Under the pieces are notes generated by a model. That model searched no databases, had not been told where the DNA came from, and was given only the letters and a program-made list of their open reading frames with translations. From Chloranthus sessilifolius (taxonomy: Eukaryota > Streptophyta > Magnoliopsida > Chloranthales > Chloranthaceae): a stretch of DNA of 64,000 nucleotides. The stretch covers positions 63,738,646 through 63,802,645 of the forward strand of contig CM037585.1 in the NCBI GenBank assembly GCA_021018995.1, written 5' to 3'. Shown here piece by piece: positions 22,478 to 33,893 of this stretch. Both the position numbers and the translations under genes were made by a program. Within the stretch, counting starts at the first letter, position 1. Each line of letters opens with the position of its first letter.

Positions 22478-22636
22478 GAAAATTCTTATACGGGGGGGAG
22501 AATGTAATGACCCCAAATTTCGAGGATGTTGAATCGTTGACTCTAGAGAAGAATGTGACAGATTTTGTTCGAATCTACCAAGTATCCGTACCTCACGTAA
22601 ACTTTTGATGATGAAAATTCTTTAAGGAGGGATAGA
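22478..22636 (+). other. Two successive chromovirus PPT/LTR-start junctions
   Basis: GAAAATTCTTATACGGGGGG leads to TGTAATGACCCC at 22503. GAAAATTCTTTAAGGAGGG leads to TGTAACAACCCTG at 22637. Both have the purine-rich tract directly before a TGTAA terminus typical of Tekay/Del-like LTRs. The two copies are 134-135 bp apart and similar beyond the tract. Confidence 0.6.
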
Positions 22637-25600
22637 TGTAACAACCCTGATTTTTCTAGCACTAAATCATTGACCTTCGAAGATGATACGACAGCCTTGA
22701 ACAATTTGACTTTGGGCAAGATGTTGATAACTGTGACGGGGCCTCTGGTCCATCCACCTTGATTGGGTAAATGCACCCGATACTCGAACACTGAATTGAG
22801 TCCGAACTCTTGTGAGAAGTGTGTGTGGCACACGACTCGAACTTGGGATCAGACCAGATTCTATCTCTCTTTTTATGCACCATAGTTATAATGTATGGGC
22901 TTAGCGAGTTATTATGAATTAATAAGTTAAAACAAGAAGGACGACGTGTGCGTGATCAAGGGTGATCATGTGTACCTTAGGCACGAACTGGACCCGAGCC
23001 CAATAACCCAAACAATCGCGGGTTTATAGGTATAGATATACATGGTCTATATATATGTACATACATAGATGTATGTATATAAATATTGGCGTGAACGTTA
23101 TGCAGGCCACGTGACGGCACAGTGGTTAGGAGATGGGTTAGTAGATAAGAGGTCTAGAGATCAAAGCATGTTAAGTGCATTTTAGACCTATTTTTGGCCT
23201 TTTTGTAGAAGCCTGCTCACCTGTTGTGGTGTATTAGCTTCACGCTGATTCAACACCCCATAAGTTAAGAGGGGGGAGAACCTTGAACCAATAACTCACT
23301 TAGAGTTTTTTCCTAAGAGAGAACCAAGAGAGAGATCAGATGTGGGAGAAAGGAAAGGGAGCCGAGAGAGAAAGAATTCTCTTCCCCTTGCATTTTCCTC
23401 TGTAAGATCTTAGCCGTTGATCACCTCCCATTGCCCTTTTGATTGGACCACAACCCTTGATCTCAAACCCCAGCCATTGGATCATCTTCTGACTTTCCTC
23501 CCCTCTATCTCTTCTATATGTAAGAAGGTTCATAGTCCATCCACCGCAAGAACACCGATTTGTGACGCTGTGAGATCGAGGAAAATAAAATCATCGGGTA
23601 AATGGCAAGTTTGGCACCGATTCCTTTGATTTCAGCCATCGTAGTCTCCGCATGCGCGAGTTTGGAAGGTAAATTCCCAAACCCTTCACATGCGTGCCTA
23701 GATCATAGGATGATTGTGGGATTTGAGCTTGATTAGTGTGTGTTTTCGGATTGCATGCAAGGTTTGGGAAATCTGAGGTCAAATGAGAGGTGGAGAGCTT
23801 CGGCATCGATTTCTGTCGATTCGATTATCATATACCCCGTATAGACGCTTTAAAAGGTGAGATTTATGTTTTAATATTGTGAAATTAGTTTAGAAGTTGA
23901 TTATGGATGATTGGGAGTGCCTGGAATGATTTTGGGTGTTTTGGATTGAAGAAAAAGAAACCAAAAGAGGGCAAGTTGTAACAGACTCGCCGCAGCGACC
24001 CTGCTCCTCGCTGCAGCAAGGGTCGTTCTAAAGTACTCATCGCAGCGAGTGCTACATAGAAATATAGACCATTTTGGCACTGTTCAAGCTTGGGGCAGTA
24101 AGCTATAGGTGCCTGAAGACCTCGCCGCTGCGACCTTTAACTCGCCTCGGTGAGTTACTATTCATAGTGCCAGCACATGCTCGGTATTTTGGTCATAACT
24201 TTCCACTCTAAACTCGGAATTGCACGATTCTCATGGTATTGGAAAGATGATAGCGAGCCTCATAAATTTATTGCAGAAGAAATTTTATGAATCAAAAGTG
24301 TTAAAGGCCAAATTTGAACGGGATGTTTGGTCAAGTTTGAAGTTAACACAAACTTTCCCATTTCTGCCTCAGTGTTGAGAAAATACTTAAGTGCGTCGAA
24401 GTCAATAGTATTTAGAATAAATTCTTAATACATTGTCGTATGATATGATGTAGATTGATTGTTAGAGATCATTAATAGGACCTTCGCCTTGCTTCTATTT
24501 CGCACGATTTCGAGATTAAGGTAGGGAAAACTCAATGCATAATTATGTTCCGATTTTTGAATTAGGGATTCATGTGAAGTAATTTGATATGTTTTGACTA
24601 TGAAAAATGTGGTGCTTTGAATATGGAATTTGGATCCTTTAAAATTAGTTTGGAAATTGATCCTTTGCACATTGAATCCAAATTTTGAATTTGAAATTGA
24701 AAATTTTGAATATGAAACCCTCAAATTTTAATTTGGAATAGTAAGGGAAATTTGATGCTCAATATCATTTCATTTCGATTCATCGATCTTAATGCCACAA
24801 TTGTACGGATATGAACTGATACGAACTAATACAAATTGGTAAGAACTGATATTAAGTGATATGAAAATGAGATTTGATGGAATCTGATATGAATTGATAT
24901 GAGCATTGAATCTTATTTGAACTTAGAAACTTTGATCTTTGAGCATGACTTCCGAATCTGAATCTGAATAAGACTATGAACATCGAATTAAAGTCTAAAA
25001 GCTGAATATTATCATGATTATGTAATATGACTTCTGAATATGAACTATGAAGATGAATATGAATATAATATGAACTCTGAAATTCCGTGATTTGGACCGG
25101 TGTGGCGGTGAATCCGTAATTTGGACCGATGCGGTGGTTAATTCATAATTTGGATTGGTGCGGCGGTTAATTCGTTGATTGGACTGGCATAATGGTTAAT
25201 CCTTGAAAATCTAAATAAGAACTCTGTGGTTAATCTCCAAAACTCTGTATAAGAACTTTGACTCCAAACTCTTAATGAGAATTTGATTCCAAAATCTGAT
25301 CTCTGAATAAGAACTTTGAGGCTAATCTTTGAAACTTTGGATAAGAACTCTGAACTTCGACTACTAACTATGATTTTGAACTCCAAATTTTGAATAAGAA
25401 ATTGAATTTCTATATGAAATTAAAATCCGTTAAAAATCCAAAATGTGAATCCTGCTAAGGAAATTTGAACCCTGAATCCAACTTGGAACCATGACATTCA
25501 ACTTTGAATCTGAATACATATCCGAACTTGAATTGAGAACTTTGTTTTTTAGCTAAGATTTCACGAAACTCTGTTTTTATGCGTATGTCTTTGAAATCAG

Positions 25601-26182
25601 TTTTGTTTCCAATACAAAAATATTTTCGTTCCGATTTGAAAATGCCTTTGAATTATGATCATCAGATCTATGTTTTCAAAATATGAAATGTAGTTAGTAT
25701 TGATCTTTTCTCTACTAAGCTTAGACTGTTAGCTCATCCCGACTTTATGTCACAGGTGCTGACAGTAGACAGGTCTTTGGGCTCGATTCGTGCCGAAAGT
25801 AGTAGGAAGACTTTCGCCCAGAGTCTTCGTACATATCTGGTGGGTTATGGGATTTGTATAGTTAGCCTTTGCATAGTTAGTTGTAATTTAAACCACTGTT
25901 TAGGTGACGGTAGGACGTCACTGGTGGTGTCTTTGAGTTAATTTATGTTTTGTAACAAATGGAATATCTGTACTTGTTTTATGCCATAACGATATCTCAT
26001 TGATTTTTCCATTGTGCACATGAGATCTGATTTGATTTCCTTATATGCATATGATATCAGTTCTATTTCCACCCATCTGTATAGAAAAAGAAAAAAAAAA
26101 TTGTTCTGAATTTTGAACACCCGACGGTTTAGTCTTCCCAGAAATTTGTGTTTTCATCTAGGTGGAAAATCGGGTTGTTACA
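22637..26182 (+). repeat. Chromovirus (Tekay/Del-like) LTR H
   Basis: This 3546 bp stretch begins TGTAACAACCCTGATTTTTC and ends GAAAATCGGGTTGTTACA, an imperfect terminal inverted repeat of about 17 bp. A PPT lies directly on its left, so it is a plus-strand 3' LTR. The flanking 5-mers differ, as expected. Contents: GC-rich imperfect dyads (23985-24150), a module beginning GGTATTTTGGTCATAAC (24183), a 4 x 29 bp tandem repeat (25085-25200) and long degenerate GAACTTTGA-type repeats. No real gene is present. Confidence 0.8.
25085..25200. repeat. Tandem repeat, 4 x 29 bp, in LTR H
   Basis: Four head-to-tail 29-bp units, each with a core like ATTTGGACCGGTGTGGCGGT and ending in AAT, fill the interval exactly. 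The last unit is the most diverged. Confidence 0.9.
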
Positions 26183-26419
26183 GTTATACCCTTTAACCCG
26201 TTTCATTCTTAAAATGGGTGTAACCTTTTATTTTCTTGTCGAAATTCGATAATTTTATGTCGTTGGAACTGTATCGATGAGCACTTCACAAGAAGACTAA
26301 ATCTGACTAAGAAAAATGAATATAGAAAAATTGAAATTTTTTCTAAAAGTGGGTGGGTTCCGGTGTGGAGTGCTAGCACCGAGCACAATGTGGAACATCA
26401 TCTAGCACCTTTAAAATAG

Positions 26420-26752
26420 TCAAAATGGGTCAGATTGTTATAGTTAGGAAGTTCCTATTTAAAGGTGACTCCCGGATAGTGATTGATTCTGTCAAGAAGT
26501 CAATTTATAACAAGTATTTAATGGCTATTTACAATGATATTTGGGGATGATCTACAAAAATTTGATGAGGCTAGGGTGGTTCACATTAAGCGCAATTCCA
26601 ACAGAGTAGCAGATGCTCTCGTAAAAATTGGTGTTGATTACAAGTGTAATGAGGTTTGATGGAACACAGTCCTGTCTCAACTATATGATGTAATCTGTGT
26701 TGATTGGCCTGATTTAGTGCAATGAAATATAGTTATTTTCATGAAAAAAAAA
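26420..26752 (+). pseudogene. RNase H-like C-terminal remnant, probably LINE 3' end
   Basis: Two adjoining frames give pieces typical of the RNase H domain at the C-terminus of plant LINE ORF2. The first carries FKGDSRIVIDSVKKS. After a frameshift near 26546, the second carries HIKRNSNRVADALVKIG and stops at 26657-26659. A short 3' tail follows and ends in a run of nine A's (26744-26752), as LINE copies do. A decayed host RNase H-like gene is possible, but no other exons are seen. The upstream ORF2 is absent. Confidence 0.5.
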
Positions 26753-26802
26753 TCATACATGTTTTAGTACTTTTGGCTAGTGTTCACCATTTTATGTTAC
26801 AG

Positions 26803-28386
26803 TGTCACAACTTAGAATCCTAGCCAATCCAAAGGGCCTAGAATTCTATGTTATGACACCGTAGGTTTGTTAAGGTGATAAGCGGACATACATATCGTAT
26901 AAAATCTTACATAAAACTCGGCTCCCAAAAATTGTGATCCAAAATTTCTTCTCATATTAAGTGTTCATTAAGCTTACTTTGAATTTTGAGTCCACAATAC
27001 TAAATGTTCAGAAATAAAGGTACGGTTAACTATTGGAAAGTATTTCTAAATAATTAATGCATACCTGACATCGTCTAACTGGTCATCCATGTTGTCACCC
27101 TTATAAATTATGTCATCTACTGATACATCAAGTCCATCAAGGCAGTGTAGTCCATATCTTTACCTGCAGCTGTTAGTTTTTCTTAGGATGAGTTTACTCA
27201 GTTATGTAAACTCAGTGGGTTGCACAACAGATCCACCACAATCTACACAAGTGATCATGGGTGCAACTTTGTAAGTAGAAGTACATCCTTTATAATTTCA
27301 AAAAAAAATATAATAAATATTCTCATAAACATTTCATAACTATAAAGCTAAAAGGACGTAACAGATTTTAGTACATATGATGCTTCTAATGTTAATCACT
27401 TTTCTTACTTGTCTTATCAACTAAACTTACGTGTCATATCTTAAATCTTATTATAGCTTTATACACCTATACAATATACTTTGCAACGTACTTATTTTAT
27501 GTAAATGACTTGTGCCAGGGCCGCTGCTTGAGCCTACCACACAAAGTCCATGTATAAATAATCACCTAACCTCCATATCATATCATACCATAAACTACCA
27601 TCCAATCCGATGAGGCTGCGTGCATAAAAATCAGTGTCTCCTTACATCGAGACACTGCCGTATCATATTGTCCTTAAGACTCGTCTTGGCTGCAGACGTT
27701 CTATCCTTCCGGTGACACATAAGATATGACACATGTAGAACTTAATTTCATATTCAACTGACATTCATAACATATCATATCGTATCCGTATCTTATCGTA
27801 TTCATATCTTGTCATATTTTTATTTTCTTATCATTTGAATAGAACTTAAATTAGAGTCATCCATGGTGCGATAAGCTTCATTAAACTACGCTTTCCAAGG
27901 GATGGGTTCCGTAATAATCTGGATGTACTTCATGTTGCAGCCCCTACTCTCATAGAGGTATTACATCCGTATATAGATGCCTACATTCCAAGTTTCACGT
28001 GATCGTAAAATGAACCCCCACCATGACGAAGGCTTAAAAGTCGAGTGTCGTATCTTATTTATGAACTTATCATGTGTATGTCCTATCGTATCTATATGAT
28101 ATGGATGTAATGCAGTGCTGATGAAAATACTTAATATAACATATATCTTATATATCCCCAACAATATATTTCGACAATTGAAGTTTAATCATAAAAAGAA
28201 ATTATTCTACTAATAAGTCACACAAAAGTTAACAAGTAATGTACAAGAACAAATAGGTTAGTGAACTGATCACAAGTCAGATACAAGTTACAATAAAAGT
28301 CAAACTTTGACTTATGATGTTAGATGAAGATAAAAGATATTAACCAGACAAGAAAGTGGTTTAGAGTCTCCTAGGGACACTAAACT
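26803..28386 (-). repeat. Decayed LTR-like region J
   Basis: No gene is visible. The left edge is a strong inverted repeat (26803-26858). Internal pieces read on the minus strand, such as CAACCCACTGAGTTTAC near 27205, resemble the 3' half of chromovirus LTRs. The boundaries are not certain. Confidence 0.35.
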
Positions 28387-29425
28387 TGTAACGACCCGAC
28401 TTTCCCCTATGCGTTCTAGGAAAAGCCGGACCGTCCAATGTTCGGGCATAAAAGTTAAAGCAGATATCTTATACAAATGCGAAAACAAAATAGATATCAT
28501 ATATGGCCATAAACAAAAGGTTTCAATAAATACATAACGCAAAATCATGCCCAGCGTGACCACCGGTGACGGCTGACCATCACCTAAATAGTGGTATACA
28601 AAATATGTGTATATATATACCTACTGTGGCAAGTCCAAATATACAAAAAATCCACACTATACTAAGTCTAAAAGCACTGAACTATGGATAAAAATCCTTC
28701 GACAGAAGGTCTTCTTCTGCCTCCAAAACGTAGTCAGGATCCTCTAGTCCAAGGTCCTAATCAAGATCTACATCTATGACATATGATATTGGGATGAGCT
28801 AACAGTCTAAGCGTAGTAGCGAAAAGCTCAATACCAATTTCATTTTATCAAAACAATGCATAGATTTCAATGACTAAATTCAAAAGCATTTTTGTTATAT
28901 CAAATAAAGAATTCAAAACAAATATTGAGTACAGAATCACAAGATCTAAAATGTGTCATATCAAGAATTCAGATTCAAGGTTCATGTTCAAGTTCAAAGT
29001 TCATATTGTTATTATGATCAATATTCCATTGGGGCTAAAGAATCCCATTAAGTGGGAACAGAGCATTCCATTAGGCGGAAATAAGGAAAAAAAACCTTGG
29101 GGCCTCTACCCCTCTCTGGAGGCTCTACACCTCTCCCTCGATAATCAAAGTCATATTCAAAGTTCAAATTCAAGATTCATTTTCATGTTCAAGATTCATA
29201 GCTCAATGCTCATATTCATATACAAAATTCAAAGTTTAAAGAGTTCAATAATTTGGAAGATTCACATTGGAGCTAAAGCATCCCATTAAGCAGGAACAGA
29301 GCATTCCATTACGCGAAAATAAGGTCAAAAACCTTGGGGGCCTATACCCCTCTTTGGAGGCTCTACTCCTCTCCCGCGATTTCAAAGTCATATCCAAAGT
29401 TCAAATTCTAGATCCATCTTCATAT
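28387..29425 (-). repeat. Truncated chromovirus LTR F (3' part), minus strand
   Basis: The plus strand starts TGTAACGACCCGACTTTCCC, the complement of a Tekay/Del-like LTR 3' end. Read on the minus strand, the segment at 28780-28840 (TTAGACTGTTAGCTCATCCC) matches the equivalent part of LTR H at 25722. A 248-bp unit is duplicated in tandem (29024 and 29272). The LTR is cut off at the pol fragment that starts near 29430. Confidence 0.6.
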
Positions 29426-29429
29426 TTAA

Positions 29430-30340
29430 GGTTTGCAGTAGCTGATGCGCTAAGTCAAAAATCATCCTCTCAGTTATCCCATCTTGTGACAGGGCTACAA
29501 AGATGGAAATTACTCAATGACAGTGTATCATCAAGTGCCACTCTTCGAGCAATGTCAACTTGAGGTTTACTTGCTGCAGTAATGATCCAATCTACACTCT
29601 TCGATAGGATCAGAGAGCTCCAAATGCAAGATGCAGAGGTTAGTTCCATTCAACAGGGAGTACAAAATGGGTTCCAAGTTGGAATTCAGTTATGCATTTC
29701 ATCCTCAAATCGACGGTCAGACAGAAAGGGTAAAGGGCCTATATGCTAGATTATCAAGGATCATGGGATAAGCACTTACCCCTGATCGAATTCGTATATA
29801 ATAATAGCTTCCAATCGAGCATCGGCATGACACCAGTTGAGGCACTGTATAGACGCCGATGTAAATCCCCGATTAACTGGGAAGAAGCTGAGAGCATTAT
29901 GTTGATCTCTACAATATACCGTACAGATCGGCAATCATGTCTTTATCAAAATATCTCCGACAAAGGGCATGATGCAATTTAGGAAACGAGGCAAGTTAAG
30001 TCCTCACTATGTCGGACCATTTCAAGCCTTGGGCAGAATTGGTGAGGAGGCATATCGAGTTGCGTTACCTCCACACTTAGCCAGCATACACAACGAATTT
30101 CAAGTGTCTATACTAAGAAAGTATATCAGAGATCCAACCCATGTGTTGAATTATCAGCCACTGGATATTCAGGAAGATTTAACAGTAACTGCAAAGCCAG
30201 CTCAGATTTTGAATCGCAGAGACTAAATCTTGAGAATAAAACGTATTCCACTTGTATTGATCCAATGGAAAAAATCACGATTCACATGAGGCTACCTGGG
30301 AACGTGACTTTGGTATTTGCGTTCAGTATCCCCATTTATT
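29430..30340 (+). pseudogene. pol: Chromovirus pol remnant: RNase H tail, deleted integrase, chromodomain-like end
   Basis: The translation shows VADALSQKSSSQLSHL, the end of an RNase H/connection region, then a linker (STLFDRIRELQMQD). It jumps to late integrase (FSYAFHPQIDGQTERV) after losing the zinc-binding part and the first two catalytic Asp positions. Further frames carry GSWDKHLPLIEFVYNNSFQ, GMTPVEALYRRRCKSPINW and KLSPHYVGPFQALGRIGEEA. After the stop near 30224 come VLIQWKKSRFT-like residues reminiscent of the chromodomain-type tail. Frameshifts and stops occur throughout. Confidence 0.8.
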
Positions 30341-30778
30341 TACCAACGGTAAGCCATTTATTTTTGTAGAATCAGTTATTCCATATGATATAACAAATTT
30401 TTGGTATACATATGTCGTTATATATATATCACAGTACAGAAGTTGAGGGAAAACATATTGTCCTCTACCAAATTGGGCTTGAATACTATATCCACAAATT
30501 AGGCTTGAACACTATCTAGTGAGTTAGTTCAGTACATTCCCCTCATTGGTTTTGTTTTGCTTACTCTATAGTACCTAGGTATGTGCGTTATAAGGTAACA
30601 CAAGTAACAGTAGATTGATTTCCTATTGACTTTTGTCTTGTACTGTCATATGCCTTCAATTACTCATATAAATTACATGAACTCAAATAGTATGACAACA
30701 GTGCATACATCATGACCTGATCTCATTCCCCCACCTTCTTTTATTTTCGAGGACGAAAATCCCTTAAGTAGGGGAGAG
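30341..30778 (+). other. Chromovirus 3' untranslated region and PPT
   Basis: There is no ORF. It ends GGACGAAAATCCCTTAAGTA followed by GGGGAGAG directly before the LTR terminus TGTAACAGC, the usual arrangement in Tekay/Del-like elements. Confidence 0.7.
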
Positions 30779-31310
30779 TGTAACAGCTGCCACATTCTAA
30801 TCCCGACAATATCGACTACGGACTCGAGTAGGGTCAGGCTTGTGCCAAAAATGTGACACAAAGAATTGATTTAGAATTTGAATGATGACTATTAAATAAT
30901 GGAACTTTAGTGGGCCCTTATTAATAATTGAAACAACAAATGATCAAAGATTAGGTAGAAATTAAAATATTCGGAGCCCTCCTAAAGATGAAAATTTGCG
31001 TAACACAATTTTAAATAATGCATAGGACTGGTAGGCACTGAGAGGTGCCAATCCTTTGACCCAAAACCCAGGCATGCATGGAGTAAAATACCAACCAAGG
31101 CCTGATGGCCTCGCCTCAGCAACTGAGGCAAGCCTACAAATAAATTAACTAATATAAAGCTTATATATATATATATATATATAGCACACATTTAATTAAA
31201 CCAAACATGACGGAAATACCAAGATAGAGCAGCACAGCAATTGGGTAGTAATGTATTAGTGGTTGCCATAAAACAAAAGGGTTCTATAATACCTGAGGTA
31301 AGCAAGTATG

Positions 31311-31405
31311 GTTGCCTCAGTACTTGAGGCAAGTACCTTGCCTCGAACCTTGCCTCAGCCACTTGAGGCAAGCAATACAACCTTGCCTCAGCCACTTGAG
31401 GCAAC
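31311..31405. repeat. Cluster of GCCTCAG/CTGAGGC palindromes
   Basis: Three imperfect hairpins of about 24 bp (31311, 31349, 31382) have the arms CTTGCCTCA and TGAGGCAAG around a short loop. A fourth relative is at 31109-31132. They lie inside LTR G. Confidence 0.8.
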
Positions 31406-32195
31406 TAAACTATTTTAGTATATTTAAATAAATACTCTCAAACCACGCGTAAGCTTTGTAAATACCGGCTGTCCAGCTATCTAAGAATGCACTTAAAGTA
31501 TATAAGAGTTATATAAAGCCTATTTTGGCTTATATAGGTATACACCTTATAAAAGTATGTAGGATTAGGATGGGATTGCAGCCCAAAACAACTAATAAGC
31601 TGTTTAAATTCGAATAGCCTCCATGCGTGCATGAGTCATTTCGACTCTCATGCACGCAAGCTACTCAAGCCATACAAGAACTTGCCAGCCTTCTTCTTCC
31701 TCCAAATTTATGCTAAAAATTCTGTTGCAATTTCTGCTGCTGCAAATTCTATAATCCATAGCCAAGAAACAGTGATGCTCACACACTTACGAGTTCGGCA
31801 AACTCGACACCGACATAAGTTCGGCATCATCGGAACAATAAATTCACAAAAAGATACGCTATAAACAAATCAATTCCTAGACTAGGTTCAGGTTATTGAT
31901 TATTTTAAATCCAATATAATCTGTAGTAACAATCCCATCGTATCAAGGCATGTGTGCGAGTTTCGGAAAATAAATTTCAACTAGACATTTCCGAAACTTT
32001 CATGCAAATTTTATCCGAAATAAACTAGAGTTTTTGTGTAATTTATACACTCAATTATAAGCTAAATATAAGCTACATATATACGGTAAAAGACTCAGCA
32101 AACCATGTAAAACCAAGGGGTAAAGTGAAGCAGAAAATTCCCCGGCAAGCCAAGCCTGAGAGGCTTGCCGTGGCAACTTTACAAGCTTGTCGTGG

Positions 32196-32580
32196 CAAGG
32201 TACTCAGGCTTGTCATGGCAACATTGTGCACTATTTGGTATTTTGGTCATAACGTTTGACCCCGAACACAAATGGCACAATTCTTAAGGCATTAGAAAGG
32301 GGACAACGAGTCCTACAACTTTAATGAAGTAACTAAGTTCTAAATAGGACTTTAAAGGGTTAAAAATTAGTGACAAGATGCGGCAAGGTACTCAGGCTTG
32401 CCGCGGCAACATTATGCTCAGACCACTATATAGTATTTTCATCATAACGTTTGATCCTAAAATCGGATTGGCACGATTCCTGATGCGTTGGAAAGGGGAC
32501 AACAAGCCCTACAACTTTCATGAAAGAATAAATTTCTGAATCGAATGTTTAAGGGGTCAACAATTGGTGACAAGTTACGG
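32196..32580. repeat. Two-copy direct repeat of about 188 bp in LTR G
   Basis: CAAGGTACTCAGGCTTG begins at 32196 and again at 32384. Both copies continue through a GTATTTTGGTCATAACGTTT-type module and GAAAGGGGACAAC. A third partial start (GCCGTGGCAAC) follows near 32600. Confidence 0.8.
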
Positions 32581-33632
32581 TAATATGCTCAGCCGCAAAG
32601 CTTGCCGTGGCAACCTATGTTGCCATCTGACGCACTAGGTGACACCTCAGTCAGGGGTTTGTGCTGGGTCGAATTAATGAGTTAGACCATATGATTTGTG
32701 ACCATAAATGGTTCATATTTTGAGTCTATAATGACCCAATAAACCATTAAAAATACTAAAATGATAAACGTAAATTCTAGGTATTTGGAGCACATGACAA
32801 GTTTTGCGCAAAGACATACGTGCACGGGAAATCAGTTACGTTAAAACCTGGTATCAAAGGTAGGGAAAGTACCATACTCATTTATATTGCATTTTCTAAT
32901 TTTTGTTTAGATAAGCAAGCCATGTGTAATAAGTACGAAATTGATACACATATCAGTTTAGGTTTAGCCACGTGATACAGAAATTACTCGAAGATCGGTG
33001 CAGTTTCATAAGTAATTCATGATGCATATGTTAGTACCTTCAGAAACATGAATATGTCACGTATTTTTAACTAGCGTAAGGATGATTTATAGCAGTTATG
33101 AAGATTTGCATGCCTAAGTTTTGAGATATGCCACGTATGTTTTGCATGCCTATGTTTCAATCAGTTTTGAGGTTACCAATGCCAATGTGATATCTGAGTT
33201 TTATATATAGATATGCTAGATTAAGTTCAATAAACCAAGAATGATAAGTTTGGTGTTTAAGAATATAATTTTGCCTGACTTGAGGATGATAAGCTTGGTG
33301 TAAGTAAGAGGTAGTAGTTCTATTTTTGAGTTCAGCCTTGAAACTTCAGTTGTGAAGAGCTCAATAAGTCAGTTTTGTTAAACTATTTGCCCAATTTTGA
33401 TACATATGAACATGCTAACGAAATAAAATGATCATGCTATGTCAGTATGCTAGTTTTCATGATAAACAAGCCTATGAAGTTCAGTTATGCTGGACAAGTT
33501 TTTCACATGATTTTAAGATATATGTTCATGATGTCGCATGCATGGGAAACAATATGTTCATCATGTTCTCCCATGCTTGATCTTGTACATGGTCACTTCT
33601 TGCTTCTTGATACTCGTTTGCTTTATGTTAAG

Positions 33633-33893
33633 CCAAGCGACCCTGCTAACTTAGCTCAGGGGCTTGACCAATCTCGTGTCAAGTGACCTTGCTAACAAAA
33701 CTCAAGGGCTTGACTTCTTGAACCAAGTGACCCTGCTAACTTAGCTCAGGAGCTTGACCAGTCTCGTGTCAAGTGACCTTGCTAACATAGCTCAAGGGCT
33801 TGACTTCTTGAATCAAGTGACCCTGTTAACCTCGCCCAGGGGCTTGATTATCTTAGTCCAAGTGATCCCGCCAACTCGGGAGCTTGATTTTCT
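33633..33893. repeat. Tandem repeat with 46+44 bp units (90-bp higher-order unit)
   Basis: Units such as CAAGTGACCCTGCTAAC...GGGCTTGA alternate between a 46-bp and a 44-bp form. This gives two nearly identical 90-bp dimers (33633 and 33723), then one and a half diverged units. Confidence 0.85.

Noticed and set aside
25747..25941. Plus-strand frame of 64 codons in LTR H
   Set aside because: It lies in the 3' part of an LTR, with no family resemblance.
28870..29563. Plus-strand frames of 139 and 98 codons with similar ends
   Set aside because: They arise from the 248-bp tandem duplication in LTR F, and the second runs on into the pol remnant.
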